DNA of 64,000 bases from Microcaldota archaeon (GCA_021818545.1 JAKATX010000002.1:1-64000); one strand, 5' to 3'; positions 28,100-38,670 are shown, counted from the first letter of the stretch. Notes: generated from the sequence alone by a model not told the origin. Translations and numbers: made by a program.

Positions 28100-29054
28100 T
28101 AAAATTAAATTAACGCTCAGTGATTATATGGAAAAACTAAATGGTAGAAAAGTAATAGTGACAGGTGGTGCAGGTTTTATAGGTAGCAATTTAGTCGAAA
28201 GACTAGCGGATAACAATAAGGTATACGTCATAGATAACTTGAACACCGGATCAATAAAAAATCTTGAGCTTGCTCAAAAAACTGGTAATGTCCAATTCAT
28301 ACATGATGATTCCAAGAATATAAATAAGCATAATTTGGATGCAGATCTCATAATCCATTTGGGCATGTACTCGTCTTCTCCTATGTACAAGAAAAATCCA
28401 AGTCTCCTAAACGAAGTTGTGGAAGGGATGTTAAATATTCTTGAATATGCAAAGAAAAATAAAGCAGCAATAGTTTTTGCCTCAACTTCATCTATCTATA
28501 ATGGGATTAAACCACCTCATAGCGAAAGTATCGTTCCCCCAGTTACTGATTATTATACTGAAGGTAGGATATTTGCAGAACGCTTATCTGAATTGTATGC
28601 TAAACTTTTTGGGTTAGACATAGCTGCAATGCGCTTTTTTTCTGTTTATGGAAGGCACGAAGAATCTAAGAAGGAATATGCAAATTTGGTCACCCAATTT
28701 CTTTGGTCAATGGGAAAGGGCGAGCAGCCAGTCGTGTATGGAGATGGCACTCAAAAGAGAGACTTCATATTTGTTGATGATGTAGTCGATGCGCTTCTAA
28801 AAGCCTCTAAAATAAAAGGCTTTGATATATTCAATGTAGGAACGGGTAAAAGCTATACATTAAATGAGCTAATTTCTAAACTTAACAAAGTTCTGGGTAC
28901 AAGTATACAGCCCAGATATGTTAGTATGCCATCTAGCAATTACGTGATGGAGACCTTAGCAGATACTTCAAAAGCGGAAAAGCTGATAAATTTCAAGGCA
29001 CGTATAGGTTTAGATGAAGGTATATCAAAGCTTTTAAGCGAAAATAAAAATTGA
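28080..29054 (+). CDS. NAD-dependent epimerase/dehydratase, atypical active site (YTEGR)
   Basis: VTGGAGFIGSNLVERL; STSSIYNG; YxxxR instead of YxxxK. Confidence 0.85.
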   Translation: MSRIKYNKIKLTLSDYMEKLNGRKVIVTGGAGFIGSNLVERLADNNKVYVIDNLNTGSIKNLELAQKTGNVQFIHDDSKNINKHNLDADLIIHLGMYSSSPMYKKNPSLLNEVVEGMLNILEYAKKNKAAIVFASTSSIYNGIKPPHSESIVPPVTDYYTEGRIFAERLSELYAKLFGLDIAAMRFFSVYGRHEESKKEYANLVTQFLWSMGKGEQPVVYGDGTQKRDFIFVDDVVDALLKASKIKGFDIFNVGTGKSYTLNELISKLNKVLGTSIQPRYVSMPSSNYVMETLADTSKAEKLINFKARIGLDEGISKLLSENKN

Positions 29055-30052
29055 TGACCTTGTACGGCGAACGAATGATAATGACAAAGACGCCACTTAG
29101 AATAACGTTCGTTGGGGGTGGCACTGATCTTCCGGGTTATTATAGAAATAATGGTTCTGGCGCAGTAGTTTCCGCAGCTATAAACAAATATATACACATA
29201 ATCGTCAATAAGAAGTTCGACAACCACATAAGAGTAAGCTACTCGAAAACAGAAATAGTAGATAGTATAGATAAAGTGCAACACCCTACAGTAAGGGAAG
29301 CGTTAAGGCTACTTAACATAGATGGGGGTATCGAAATTGTCAGTATATCCGATATACCTTCTGGAGGTACTGGTTTGGGCTCAAGTAGCACTTTCTTAGT
29401 TGGTTTATTGAACGCTTTGCATGCATGGAAAGGCGAATTCGTAAGCCCGAAGGAGCTAGCAGAGGAAGCGGTGAAGATAGAACGCGGGATATTAAGGGAG
29501 CCTGGCGGTAAGCAAGATCAGTACATAGCAGCATATGGCGGAATAAAGCTTTTGGAATTTAATGAAGATGAAAGCGTGGCCATAAAGCCCATCATAGCTA
29601 AGGAATCGGACAACGAAGCACTAAAAAATCACTTAATGTTATTATACACCGGCATACAACGCAGTTCATCCAGCATACATTCTAAGCAGTCAAGCGAGAT
29701 ACATAAACACCTGAATGAGTACAATAAGATGCGTGATATGTCGTATGAACTATTCAATTCCATATGTTCAGGGAAATGGGCAGAGACTGGAAGGCTGCTT
29801 GACCAGAACTGGCAGCTTAAGAAGGCACTTAGTGATGGCATAAGTGATGCATCTATAGATAAAATGTATAGTAAAGCAATGGCCGCCGGAGCCGAAGGCG
29901 GTAAGCTCATAGGTGCTGGTGGTGGAGGATTCCTCCTAATATTTGCTCCTCCTGAAAAGCACGAAAATATCAGGAAGGCACTGCCTCAGCTTAAGGAAGA
30001 GCGCTTCAAGTTTGAGGCTCTTGGAAGCAATATAGTATACGTAGGAGAATAA
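29051..30052 (+). CDS. GHMP kinase, D-glycero-D-manno-heptose 7-phosphate kinase-like (HddA)
   Basis: TPLRITFVGGGTDLPGYYRNNGSGAVVSAAINKYIHI; SGGTGLGSSSTFLVGLLNAL; GGKQDQYIAAYGG; KLIGAGGGGFLL. Confidence 0.88.
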   Translation: MMTLYGERMIMTKTPLRITFVGGGTDLPGYYRNNGSGAVVSAAINKYIHIIVNKKFDNHIRVSYSKTEIVDSIDKVQHPTVREALRLLNIDGGIEIVSISDIPSGGTGLGSSSTFLVGLLNALHAWKGEFVSPKELAEEAVKIERGILREPGGKQDQYIAAYGGIKLLEFNEDESVAIKPIIAKESDNEALKNHLMLLYTGIQRSSSSIHSKQSSEIHKHLNEYNKMRDMSYELFNSICSGKWAETGRLLDQNWQLKKALSDGISDASIDKMYSKAMAAGAEGGKLIGAGGGGFLLIFAPPEKHENIRKALPQLKEERFKFEALGSNIVYVGE

Positions 30053-30073
30053 AAATAAAGTCGGTGTAGAAGA

Positions 30074-30979
30074 ATGAGGCAAAAAATGAGGCTACTTATA
30101 ACCGGGTGTTCAGGCTTCATAGGCTCAAATCTGGCGCGTCACGCATTAAATGTTGGTTATGAAGTAGTAGGTTTTGATAAGAAGGCCTGTAAAATAGATG
30201 GCATCAAGATGATTATTGGTAGTATAACCGATTTGGAAGCGGTTAAGGGGGCCATGGAAGGCGTAGATATGGTTGTACATCTTGCAGCAGTGACGTCAAA
30301 CGTTGAATTTGAAAAAAACCCTGCAAAATGCTATAACATTAACGTAAATGGCTTCATAAATACTCTAGATGCAGCAGTTTTAAATAGCTGCAAAAAATTC
30401 ATTTATGCCTCTAGCGCGGCAGTGTATACTGCAGAAAGCGGTTTTTCCGAAAGCTCGTTGATAGACATAAAGAAGCAAAGGAATCATTATGCCAAATCCA
30501 AGCTCATGAATGAGATGATAGCGGATTCATATGCAGACATATACAAGATGAACATAGTCGGTATGCGACTTTTCAATGTATTCGGTCCAGGGGAGAATGA
30601 TAAGGGCGATTACGCTAGTATAATGTCAATTTTCATAAGAGAAAATGAACAGGGTAAGCCACTGGCGGTATATGGTGATGGTAATCAGGCGCGTGATTTC
30701 ATATTCGTCGATGATGTATCAAAAGTTATATTATCTCTTCTTGAAAAAAGCATTGCACCTATATATAACGTTGGTACTGGGAAGACAACTACTTACAATG
30801 AAATTGCAGATATCATAAATAAGGATAAAAAAGTGTATGTCAAGAATCCTCTTTCAAGTTATCAACGCTTCACTAAAGCCGATACTACTAGACTATCAGG
30901 AATAATAGGTACAATGGAATTTACCTCTGTAAAAAATGGCATACAAAAGCTCCTCAAGCATGCTAATAATGCATCTTAA
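30074..30979 (+). CDS. NAD-dependent epimerase/dehydratase
   Basis: ITGCSGFIGSNLARHA; YAKSK catalytic motif. Confidence 0.87.
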   Translation: MRQKMRLLITGCSGFIGSNLARHALNVGYEVVGFDKKACKIDGIKMIIGSITDLEAVKGAMEGVDMVVHLAAVTSNVEFEKNPAKCYNINVNGFINTLDAAVLNSCKKFIYASSAAVYTAESGFSESSLIDIKKQRNHYAKSKLMNEMIADSYADIYKMNIVGMRLFNVFGPGENDKGDYASIMSIFIRENEQGKPLAVYGDGNQARDFIFVDDVSKVILSLLEKSIAPIYNVGTGKTTTYNEIADIINKDKKVYVKNPLSSYQRFTKADTTRLSGIIGTMEFTSVKNGIQKLLKHANNAS

Positions 30980-30981
30980 CG

Positions 30982-32538
30982 TCATATGAATGATTCTGTA
31001 TATCGCAGAGTTAGATTGAGAAGCCGGCCTATAAAAGGTACGCTATCTCCTACCTTGTGCAATACCTGTATTTCATCGAGATTCAAAGCCCGCATCTTTA
31101 CCAGCACTATCGGATAAACGATAAATCCTTCTACAAGCCCAAGCGCAAGTATGTACAGTGGCCTGATTGGCAGTAGCAACAATGGCAATAGAGAAATTCC
31201 AAATATTGCACCACATATTACTACTCTAATAAGTGGCCATACATCTATTTTTATGCCTAGACTGTTCAATCCTCTAGTATATAATAAAGCTAAAATTACA
31301 TTGCCTATATAAAAGTAGGCCACTATAACGCCTATTACTTGGAAAAAATAACCCAATATAAGTATGGAGATGAATTGCGCGGCAATTGCAAGTGATGTAT
31401 ACTTAAGTGCCATAACAACCTTTCCCATGCTTACTAAAAGCGAATATGAATACCCTGCAAAAATGCTCAATAAAACGCCTACACTTATGAGCGGCATATA
31501 AATAACTGTCAATTCATACGCCGAGGTAAAAACCGTTATTATTATCTGATAAGACAATACTGAGGAGTATGCTATCATAGGCACGCTAAATATAAGCCCA
31601 AAAAACAGAGAACTCTGGTAAAGATTTGCCAGTTTAAGCTTTGCCCTACGTTTTTGTATTGCATTAGCGAACATAGGAATAAGCACTGTCGATATTGAAC
31701 CGGCAACCAGATCTATTACATTGCCTATCCTCGTGGCCAATCCATACTGGCCGATTACACTAGTCGAAACCAGCAATATGCCCAAAAATATTACCGGAAA
31801 AGTGCTGAGAATGGTGTTCAACAGTCCTGTTAAAGTTATCGGCAAAGAGAACTTTAGCATATCAACTAGCCTAGCCTTAATCCCAGAAAGTCGGATTCTG
31901 AGTCTTACGTGCTTACGTATATAATAAAGCGGAACCAAAACCGCAGTTACTAACCCCGCAATGTAACCTAATATTGCTCCTAGCGGGCCAAAACCAATCA
32001 AGACTAAAAGTATGCTTATTATAGTTTGCACCAATACAAATGATACTAAAGCAATCGCAACTTCAATGTTGCTACCGAAACTAACAAGTATAGCGGTCAA
32101 TATTGGATATGTTATTGCAAAGCCGATGCTTAATAGTGCTATATAAACATAGCCCAGATACTCATACTGGGCTGTAAAATATCCTGCGATTAAATTCAGC
32201 ATTATCGCACTTACTACTGTCAAAATAATTGAAACCGCAATTAAAAAAAGTAGTGCATCAACTATGCGTATACCTATTCCATCTTTTTTATTTTTAGCTA
32301 AAAGTAGTGGTATCTCTCTATTGAAATATGCACCAAAATTCAAGCTTCCAAATGCTCCTGCAAACCCCGCTATTGCGAGAGCAACTGTATAAATTCCATA
32401 TTGCTGTGATCCTAATACTCTTGCAACTACAATAAGCATTATCGCCCCTAGTAGTAGCGATATTAGTTTAGCAATAAAAACCGAAGAGGCTATAGACGCA
32501 TGCTTTACGCCAAGGTCCCGAGCTTCTTTACTACGCAT
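30982..32538 (-). CDS. Polysaccharide/oligosaccharide flippase (MOP superfamily, Wzx-like)
   Basis: About 12-14 TM; ARVLGSQQYGIYTVALAIAGFAGAFGSLNFGAYFNREIP. Confidence 0.85.
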   Translation of the reverse strand: MRSKEARDLGVKHASIASSVFIAKLISLLLGAIMLIVVARVLGSQQYGIYTVALAIAGFAGAFGSLNFGAYFNREIPLLLAKNKKDGIGIRIVDALLFLIAVSIILTVVSAIMLNLIAGYFTAQYEYLGYVYIALLSIGFAITYPILTAILVSFGSNIEVAIALVSFVLVQTIISILLVLIGFGPLGAILGYIAGLVTAVLVPLYYIRKHVRLRIRLSGIKARLVDMLKFSLPITLTGLLNTILSTFPVIFLGILLVSTSVIGQYGLATRIGNVIDLVAGSISTVLIPMFANAIQKRRAKLKLANLYQSSLFFGLIFSVPMIAYSSVLSYQIIITVFTSAYELTVIYMPLISVGVLLSIFAGYSYSLLVSMGKVVMALKYTSLAIAAQFISILILGYFFQVIGVIVAYFYIGNVILALLYTRGLNSLGIKIDVWPLIRVVICGAIFGISLLPLLLLPIRPLYILALGLVEGFIVYPIVLVKMRALNLDEIQVLHKVGDSVPFIGRLLNLTLRYTESFI

Positions 32539-32695
32539 CTATACCTACCATACTTTCATTATATGAGATTGCAATAACTATTAGAGATCTAATCGCATAA
32601 ATACTGCGCTTTATGCTCCATATCAACGGCAACCCGTTCCACTATTGCCCACAAGATTTTTAGAAATATACCTATAAAACATTACTGGTAATCTA

Positions 32696-32875
32696 ATGAT
32701 TTTTATACATTATAAGTTTACTGCGCTTAGTAATGGTACATATTCTATCAACACGCCATTTCTGATGATGAACGTGGATATTTCACGGAACCTAATAGCA
32801 GTTCAAAAGTAATTCAAAGTGAATGCTGATGGATAAGTTGCTGATCATAGGTGCAATCTGCGCACTGTGCTCTAA
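32696..32875 (+). pseudogene. Decayed rmlC-rmlD remnant
   Basis: 32696 reads MIFIHYKFTALSNGTYSINTPFL (intact RfbC: MTIEKPYKFTDIGLGVYLIETRAF), frameshift to SDDERGYFTEPN (intact: EDHRGYFMEGYN); 32829 reads MDKLLIIGA...SK (intact RfbD: VERLLVIGASGLLGSK). Confidence 0.7.
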
Positions 32876-32949
32876 GAATTATGAATTTGGCCAGGATGGG
32901 CATGGAACGTGCGGTACTTATTCGCATTGAAAGTATTAAGAGTGGGTTT

Positions 32950-33969
32950 ATGCCAAGTACCTTCTACATCCTTAATTCGTTTTTACTCCCGACTGGTTAT
33001 AACCATATGTTTTTTGCGCAGAAAGTGGCTAATGGATTCAAGTATAACGGTTTTAATGTAAAAATTATACGCCATATACGTGATATAACCGATCCCGGTT
33101 TTGTTTTGATCTGTGATCATCCAGTATACTATAGCTTTGGTGCTAGGGATAATAAAAACGGAAACATCATGCGAGCAATACCATGGGCCATAAACCATAT
33201 AGATAAGTATGGATTCATAATGGCGCTATCTAATATGCTTAGGCACAGGGCGCTTAGGTCGCTACAGTCGCAAATAAAAGACAAGAGGATAGTAGTTATA
33301 GGCTGGTTTGTGCAAGGAGATAAGGATTTTTTTGATAAATTGGGCATGAAAATAATATTTACTGGCGAGTACTTCACTGGAAAGCCAAGATGGAGACAGC
33401 AATTGCTCTGGTATAAATTCTATACGAATAAAAAAGTAAAAAATGTTCTTCCATTGAGGCATTCGGCTGATGTAGATCCAAATAGAATAGGAGAACATTG
33501 TAAAAATGATAAATATATAGCTTCCTATGTTGGAGATAAGTCTTACATAAGGCCATACATGGATCTTTTCCAAGGTGACAATAAATATAAGATAGTGCCC
33601 ACACCGCCATATATAACAGAGGGAAAGAAGAGGGCAATATATCAAAATTCAGCAATCATAATGGGATTAAACAGTGAGCAGAATATAAAGAACAAAATGG
33701 TAGCAGAGAGAATATTTGAAGCTATGGCATATGGCGCCGTGTGCCTTACTAATAATCCGGCTGCTTTGATGGTAACTAACAGATGTGCAATCTTAATAAA
33801 TAAGAAGCAAGATTTTAAGGCCCAAATAATACGGCTATCAAATAACAAAAGGAAAATGGCATTATTAAGGAAAAAAGGACTAAAATTTATAAAAATGCAT
33901 GGCACATGGCATATAAGAGCACGTGAAGTAATACGGCTTTCAAATAAACTATACGGCGTAGGTTTATAA
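32950..33969 (+). CDS. Glycosyltransferase-like protein (CgeB/DUF3880-like C-terminus)
   Basis: MVAERIFEAMAYGAVCLTNNPAALMV...ILINKKQDFKAQI. Called start 32851 probably too early. Confidence 0.65.
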   Translation: MPSTFYILNSFLLPTGYNHMFFAQKVANGFKYNGFNVKIIRHIRDITDPGFVLICDHPVYYSFGARDNKNGNIMRAIPWAINHIDKYGFIMALSNMLRHRALRSLQSQIKDKRIVVIGWFVQGDKDFFDKLGMKIIFTGEYFTGKPRWRQQLLWYKFYTNKKVKNVLPLRHSADVDPNRIGEHCKNDKYIASYVGDKSYIRPYMDLFQGDNKYKIVPTPPYITEGKKRAIYQNSAIIMGLNSEQNIKNKMVAERIFEAMAYGAVCLTNNPAALMVTNRCAILINKKQDFKAQIIRLSNNKRKMALLRKKGLKFIKMHGTWHIRAREVIRLSNKLYGVGL

Positions 33970-33985
33970 TATATACAATGATTAC

Positions 33986-34876
33986 ATGTATAAAATTATA
34001 AGAAGCGGGCTTTTTGACTTATTTGACTTAATATCAAATATAAAAAACTGGTATTCTGTAATCCTTTTTAAATATGGCATACTTAAAAAAGCAACGTTTA
34101 TAACAAAGAATAATACAAAAGCAGAAATAAAAACAATGTCTGATTATTATGACTTCTTCAATAGCAGTCTGATTTGGTGGAATCAGAAGTTATCGCATTA
34201 CGGCAATAGGATTTCTATACAGAAAAACGTTGTTATTTTTGATGACAAAATAAAATTTATATATCATAATAAAGAGGACTTCAGTAAGACGATGCATGCA
34301 GTTCACGACGTTTTTTTATCAAATGAATATAAAGTAGGGGTAAATAATAAGAACATTGTAGATATAGGTGCTAATATAGGTGACACTGCGCTTTATTTCA
34401 TGTCAAAAGGTGCAAATAGCGTGGTTGGTTTTGAACTATTTCCAAATACTTTTGAAGTGGCGCAAGAAAACATAAAATTAAATGATGCACAAAAAAATAT
34501 AAAAATATTAAACTTTGGGGTAGACGGTAGTAAGTCAGAAATATTCATACACAGAAATGTTGTCAAAAGTAATACCGATAATATCAACTATGCACTAAAA
34601 AATAAGGACGGTGGATTGCGTAAAAAAGTCAAAATAATAACACTCGAAGACATAATAGAGCGCTTTGGGAAGCCCAATCAAATCCTAAAAATAGATTGCG
34701 AAGGGTGCGAATACGGCATAATACTAAAATCAAAGCCAAGTGTATTGCGATCATTTGAAGAAATAATATTGGAATATCATGGGGATTCAAGAAGTTTAGA
34801 AGAAAGATTATCAAATGCAGGTTTTGAAGTCGAGATACATAAAAATATAATGCACGCCCGATTGGTAAATGTGTGA
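33986..34876 (+). CDS. FkbM-family methyltransferase
   Basis: NIVDIGANIGDTALYFMSKGANSVVGFELFPNTFEVAQENIKLN; LKIDCEGCEYGII. Confidence 0.88.
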   Translation: MYKIIRSGLFDLFDLISNIKNWYSVILFKYGILKKATFITKNNTKAEIKTMSDYYDFFNSSLIWWNQKLSHYGNRISIQKNVVIFDDKIKFIYHNKEDFSKTMHAVHDVFLSNEYKVGVNNKNIVDIGANIGDTALYFMSKGANSVVGFELFPNTFEVAQENIKLNDAQKNIKILNFGVDGSKSEIFIHRNVVKSNTDNINYALKNKDGGLRKKVKIITLEDIIERFGKPNQILKIDCEGCEYGIILKSKPSVLRSFEEIILEYHGDSRSLEERLSNAGFEVEIHKNIMHARLVNV

Positions 34877-34969
34877 AAATATGTAATATAGATTCTATAA
34901 AACAAACATAATAAGCGAACTTAGCTAAAAGATTAATACACGCAAAATAGCGATACTGCAGAGTTCTAC

Positions 34970-36157
34970 TTAACGCTCATGTAGTTCTGATTTTACGATG
35001 TGCATTATAGCATCATAATAGCGCTCGCCTACTCTTATCCAATCATATTGTAATGCAATTTTTCTGGCATTTTTCTTACACTTATCTAATCTGTCTATTC
35101 TATCAATGAGCTTAACTATGATATCTGCATAATGTTTAGGGTCAAAATCCGGAGAAACAAAAACACCAGAGCTACTACCTGCAATCTGTTCAATCCCAAC
35201 CATATTAGATACGACCATCGGCAGCCCAGAACTCAGTGCATCTAAAGAAACAAGCGCTATGCCTTCATATCTGCTTGGGAAGAAAAGTAAATCAGACGCT
35301 TTATAATATTTAATCTTTTCATCCTCATTTATTTTCCCAATGAAACTTATCCTATCAGCATCTAAATGCTTTATGTAGTTATTTCTAATAAAATTTAAGC
35401 CGTTGTCATTATCAATGCCTATAACATTCAGATGTATTGGCATGTCTCTTAATAATTCCATGCTTCTTAATACTATATCAAGGCCTTTCCTAGACGGATC
35501 TGTACCTATATAAAGTATGTATACCATTCCATCATAAAATCGCATGCTACTGCGCAGTTCAGCTTTTTTTGCTTTGCCCAAAGGCTTATACTTTTTCGTA
35601 TCCGTTCCAGATACAATAACCTTAATTCGAGATTTATTTATTTTATAATATTTTATTAGTTCATTCCTGACAGAATACGAAACGCAAAACGAATAATCAG
35701 CTAGAATAAATTGATATCGTTCAATAATTTCAGCCATAAGTCTGCCAAGTATTCTCATATGTAAGCTCTTTTTCTGTGTAGATAAAATCAAATTCATATG
35801 TGTGCCATGGGCACGTTCTATGTGTATAGTATTTGGTTTTCTAATTAAAGACGCAATTAAGCTGCCCCCAAAATTACTTGGCCCTTCGCCTATAAGTACG
35901 TCGGGTTTAAGTTTTCTAGCTAGCAATGCAGAACGTATTGGATAAGTCAGCAGTTTTAATAGTTCATTATCATATGTTTTTATTGCTATTACCTTACCCA
36001 TCTTACTTTCCTTTACAAAGCTCTCATTTGCAAAGCATATATTGATTACTTCTATGCCATGCCTAACCAATGCACTGTTAATGTGGAATGTTGTGCTGCC
36101 TACTCCACCTGATTTATAATCTAATGGATTGAAAGAACATATATCAACTACCCTCAT
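34970..36157 (-). CDS. GT4-family glycosyltransferase
   Basis: SGTDTKKYKPL, ILYIGTDPSRKGLDIVLRSMELL, LLFFPSRYEGIALVSLDALSSGLPMVVSNMVGIEQI. Confidence 0.9.
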   Translation of the reverse strand: MRVVDICSFNPLDYKSGGVGSTTFHINSALVRHGIEVINICFANESFVKESKMGKVIAIKTYDNELLKLLTYPIRSALLARKLKPDVLIGEGPSNFGGSLIASLIRKPNTIHIERAHGTHMNLILSTQKKSLHMRILGRLMAEIIERYQFILADYSFCVSYSVRNELIKYYKINKSRIKVIVSGTDTKKYKPLGKAKKAELRSSMRFYDGMVYILYIGTDPSRKGLDIVLRSMELLRDMPIHLNVIGIDNDNGLNFIRNNYIKHLDADRISFIGKINEDEKIKYYKASDLLFFPSRYEGIALVSLDALSSGLPMVVSNMVGIEQIAGSSSGVFVSPDFDPKHYADIIVKLIDRIDRLDKCKKNARKIALQYDWIRVGERYYDAIMHIVKSELHER

Positions 36158-36178
36158 AAAATGCCACCGCAGATAATA

Positions 36179-37381
36179 TCAATCTAACAACTTATTAAAC
36201 ATCGCCAAAAACCTATTCAAAATAATCTTTTTGTCGAAGTACTTTAGCGCAAGTGAATGGTTCTCAAATCTTTTAGAATAAAAAGAACGGTCACTATTTT
36301 TCCTTTTGAAAAGGCGTTCTAATTGTGTCACATATGCTGTGGTGTCATTTCCATTTGTTATGGACATCTTACCGCCTAATTTCTTTATTTCAACTGCAGC
36401 CGGGTTCATTCCATTAGCCATAATATACAATCCACTAGCTAGACCTTCTAGCATACTCCTTGAAAATGTTTCGATGGCCGGAACTATCATAATATCCATC
36501 TTTCTTAGTAGTTTTATCTTTTCATAATCACTTATTTCGTTGAGGCAATGTATGTTACTATAAAAATCTGCTAATCTTTCCAGTTCCTTGGGTTGTTCCT
36601 TCCCAACAAAATAGAAATCAAAATGCCCCATTTTATCGGTCTTCCCCAAAGCAGTTATTATATCTAGCATAGCTTCCGCATTCTTGTTTTTGCCACCAAT
36701 ATGTACGACCTGCAATCTTTTTGCAGAATTAGGTCCAAATTCAAAAGAGCTTACGTCTATGAAAGTTGGTATGTAAATTATTTTACTCCTTTTGATTCCT
36801 AAACTCTTAAGATATTCTGCCTCTTCGAGATTTATAACATGATAGTAAACGTTGTTAATCACTTCCTTATTTGATAATACAAAATTCCTTAAAAACCAAT
36901 TAAAAACACTTTCTACAAACCTATGCCCAGCTATAATATATCCATTCTTTAAGTGCATACTGTGTGCTGCAATAACGTATATTTGACCCTTCCTTTTAGT
37001 AATTATATTTAAAAAATGGTCATAAATGCTATATGGAAAATATATCACTTCAGAGCCAGGCAACCTTGGATAAAAGTATAAATGATAATTTAATGGCAGA
37101 GATAATTTTATGCAATCAATGTATTTTATCGAAACAGAATCAAATCGTTTTGATATCTCTAAATAATCTTTCCTTGGCGCGCTTTTCATATCTTCGTATT
37201 TAGGTACTAGAACATCCGTTTTTATTTGATTTTCGGCAAGAAACTTTGCGATTTCATACATTTGTGCTTCTGTAGCCCTATAACTATATTTTATACTTAC
37301 TGGTGCAATCAAATCTACTTGCAAGTAATCACCATTTAGAGGCTTTCGATTTCGCATTCCCTTACCTTGTTGGGTGGCCAC
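36179..37381 (-). CDS. GT4-like glycosyltransferase
   Basis: VVHIGGKNKNAEAMLDIITAL; IMIVPAIETFSRSMLEGLASGLYIMANGMNPAAVEI. Confidence 0.8.
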   Translation of the reverse strand: MATQQGKGMRNRKPLNGDYLQVDLIAPVSIKYSYRATEAQMYEIAKFLAENQIKTDVLVPKYEDMKSAPRKDYLEISKRFDSVSIKYIDCIKLSLPLNYHLYFYPRLPGSEVIYFPYSIYDHFLNIITKRKGQIYVIAAHSMHLKNGYIIAGHRFVESVFNWFLRNFVLSNKEVINNVYYHVINLEEAEYLKSLGIKRSKIIYIPTFIDVSSFEFGPNSAKRLQVVHIGGKNKNAEAMLDIITALGKTDKMGHFDFYFVGKEQPKELERLADFYSNIHCLNEISDYEKIKLLRKMDIMIVPAIETFSRSMLEGLASGLYIMANGMNPAAVEIKKLGGKMSITNGNDTTAYVTQLERLFKRKNSDRSFYSKRFENHSLALKYFDKKIILNRFLAMFNKLLD

Positions 37382-38331
37382 TCGCTATTTATTGCTTCTT
37401 TTGTTATATCATAACCCAAACTATAGCCATAATTTTTATTCAATGTAATTATCCTAGCAATAAGATTATCAATCAGAGTTCTCCAGTGCAATACCCTTAT
37501 GTTTACATCATAAAATTTGGACACATAGTAAGAAAATAGCACGCTCTCTACAGTCAATTCTAATGGCAGCGAAGAAATAGATGTGCTTCTGCTATCTGAT
37601 CCATGCAAAGGATGATAATTTATACCCCTTTTAAACCATATCGCTTTGAACCCCCTCTTTATGGCTTCTAATGCCGCAGCTGCTTCATTACGCCCTCCCT
37701 GTTTAGTATAACAAGGCAGTTTGAAGCCTTCTAAAGCATCTCTCTTCCAGCTCATATTAACTCCATGCTGCTTAAATGTCTTAATCATATTAAATCTCTT
37801 GCCAGTGTCAACAAGCATGCCTGAAACGCCTATATACATTCCATAATTATAAAACTGTTTATCTATCGGCCTATCAATAAAAGTGTGCCTATTCATTCTC
37901 CACTTTTGCGAATCCAAAAAGGCACCTATCTTGTCAACAACATAGTTTTCTTCAGGTCTCGTTTCGATTACCAATCCTGTTGCTATGCCAACAGAATAAT
38001 ATTTGTTATGCAGTCCCACATGATCGCTAACCCAACTCTTAGATGCATAGGCATCACCATCAGTATTAATTATTATATCCGCGTCGATTTTGCCATAAGC
38101 GATATTCATGGCCTCTTCAAATCTACCTGCACTTTGCTTTATTATTTTTATATCTAAATTGTCATGGGCATCTATAGTTTCAAATACCCTCCTATCGCAA
38201 TTTTTGTCAGATGATGGCTTAAAAATAATATTTATTGCGAAATTCTTGTAAGATTGACTAGCTAAAGAATCTAGAAGTCGTGACAGTGTGCCGTTATCCC
38301 TATATACCGGAACACTTACTGCAACTTCCAT
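37336..38331 (-). CDS. GT2-family glycosyltransferase
   Basis: VAVSVPVYRDNGTLSRLLDSLASQSYKNF; DADIIINTDGDAYASKSWV. Confidence 0.85.
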   Translation of the reverse strand: MEVAVSVPVYRDNGTLSRLLDSLASQSYKNFAINIIFKPSSDKNCDRRVFETIDAHDNLDIKIIKQSAGRFEEAMNIAYGKIDADIIINTDGDAYASKSWVSDHVGLHNKYYSVGIATGLVIETRPEENYVVDKIGAFLDSQKWRMNRHTFIDRPIDKQFYNYGMYIGVSGMLVDTGKRFNMIKTFKQHGVNMSWKRDALEGFKLPCYTKQGGRNEAAAALEAIKRGFKAIWFKRGINYHPLHGSDSRSTSISSLPLELTVESVLFSYYVSKFYDVNIRVLHWRTLIDNLIARIITLNKNYGYSLGYDITKEAINSEWPPNKVRECEIESL

Positions 38332-38670
38332 TAGATCAACTTTGGTGCCTTACATACTTATTAAATTATCGATTTATAAAAATGTAAAACATTTTGCGAT
38401 AACCATTTAACAAGATTTTTATATAACTGTGCTCTTGATTGCCATAGCGAAGCGCTACCAGCGTAAAATCTGAATAATAAAATATATACCTATTGGTGGT
38501 TATTACAGTTATTAAATTATTGAATTTAGAGATAGAAATTTTATATTGGTTCACTATAATAAAAATCAAATTCTAAGAAAATGTGTAAATTGAATTTAGT
38601 TAAAAATTTAAATATACGTATCCTTATCTATCCTCTGCAATGGTCACATTGCGTGGCAAAAACAAAGTAG

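Noticed and set aside
38366-38569. 67-aa minus-strand ORF in the AT-rich gap upstream of 38671
   Set aside because: Low complexity, no promoter or domain evidence; likely chance ORF in AT-rich spacer.
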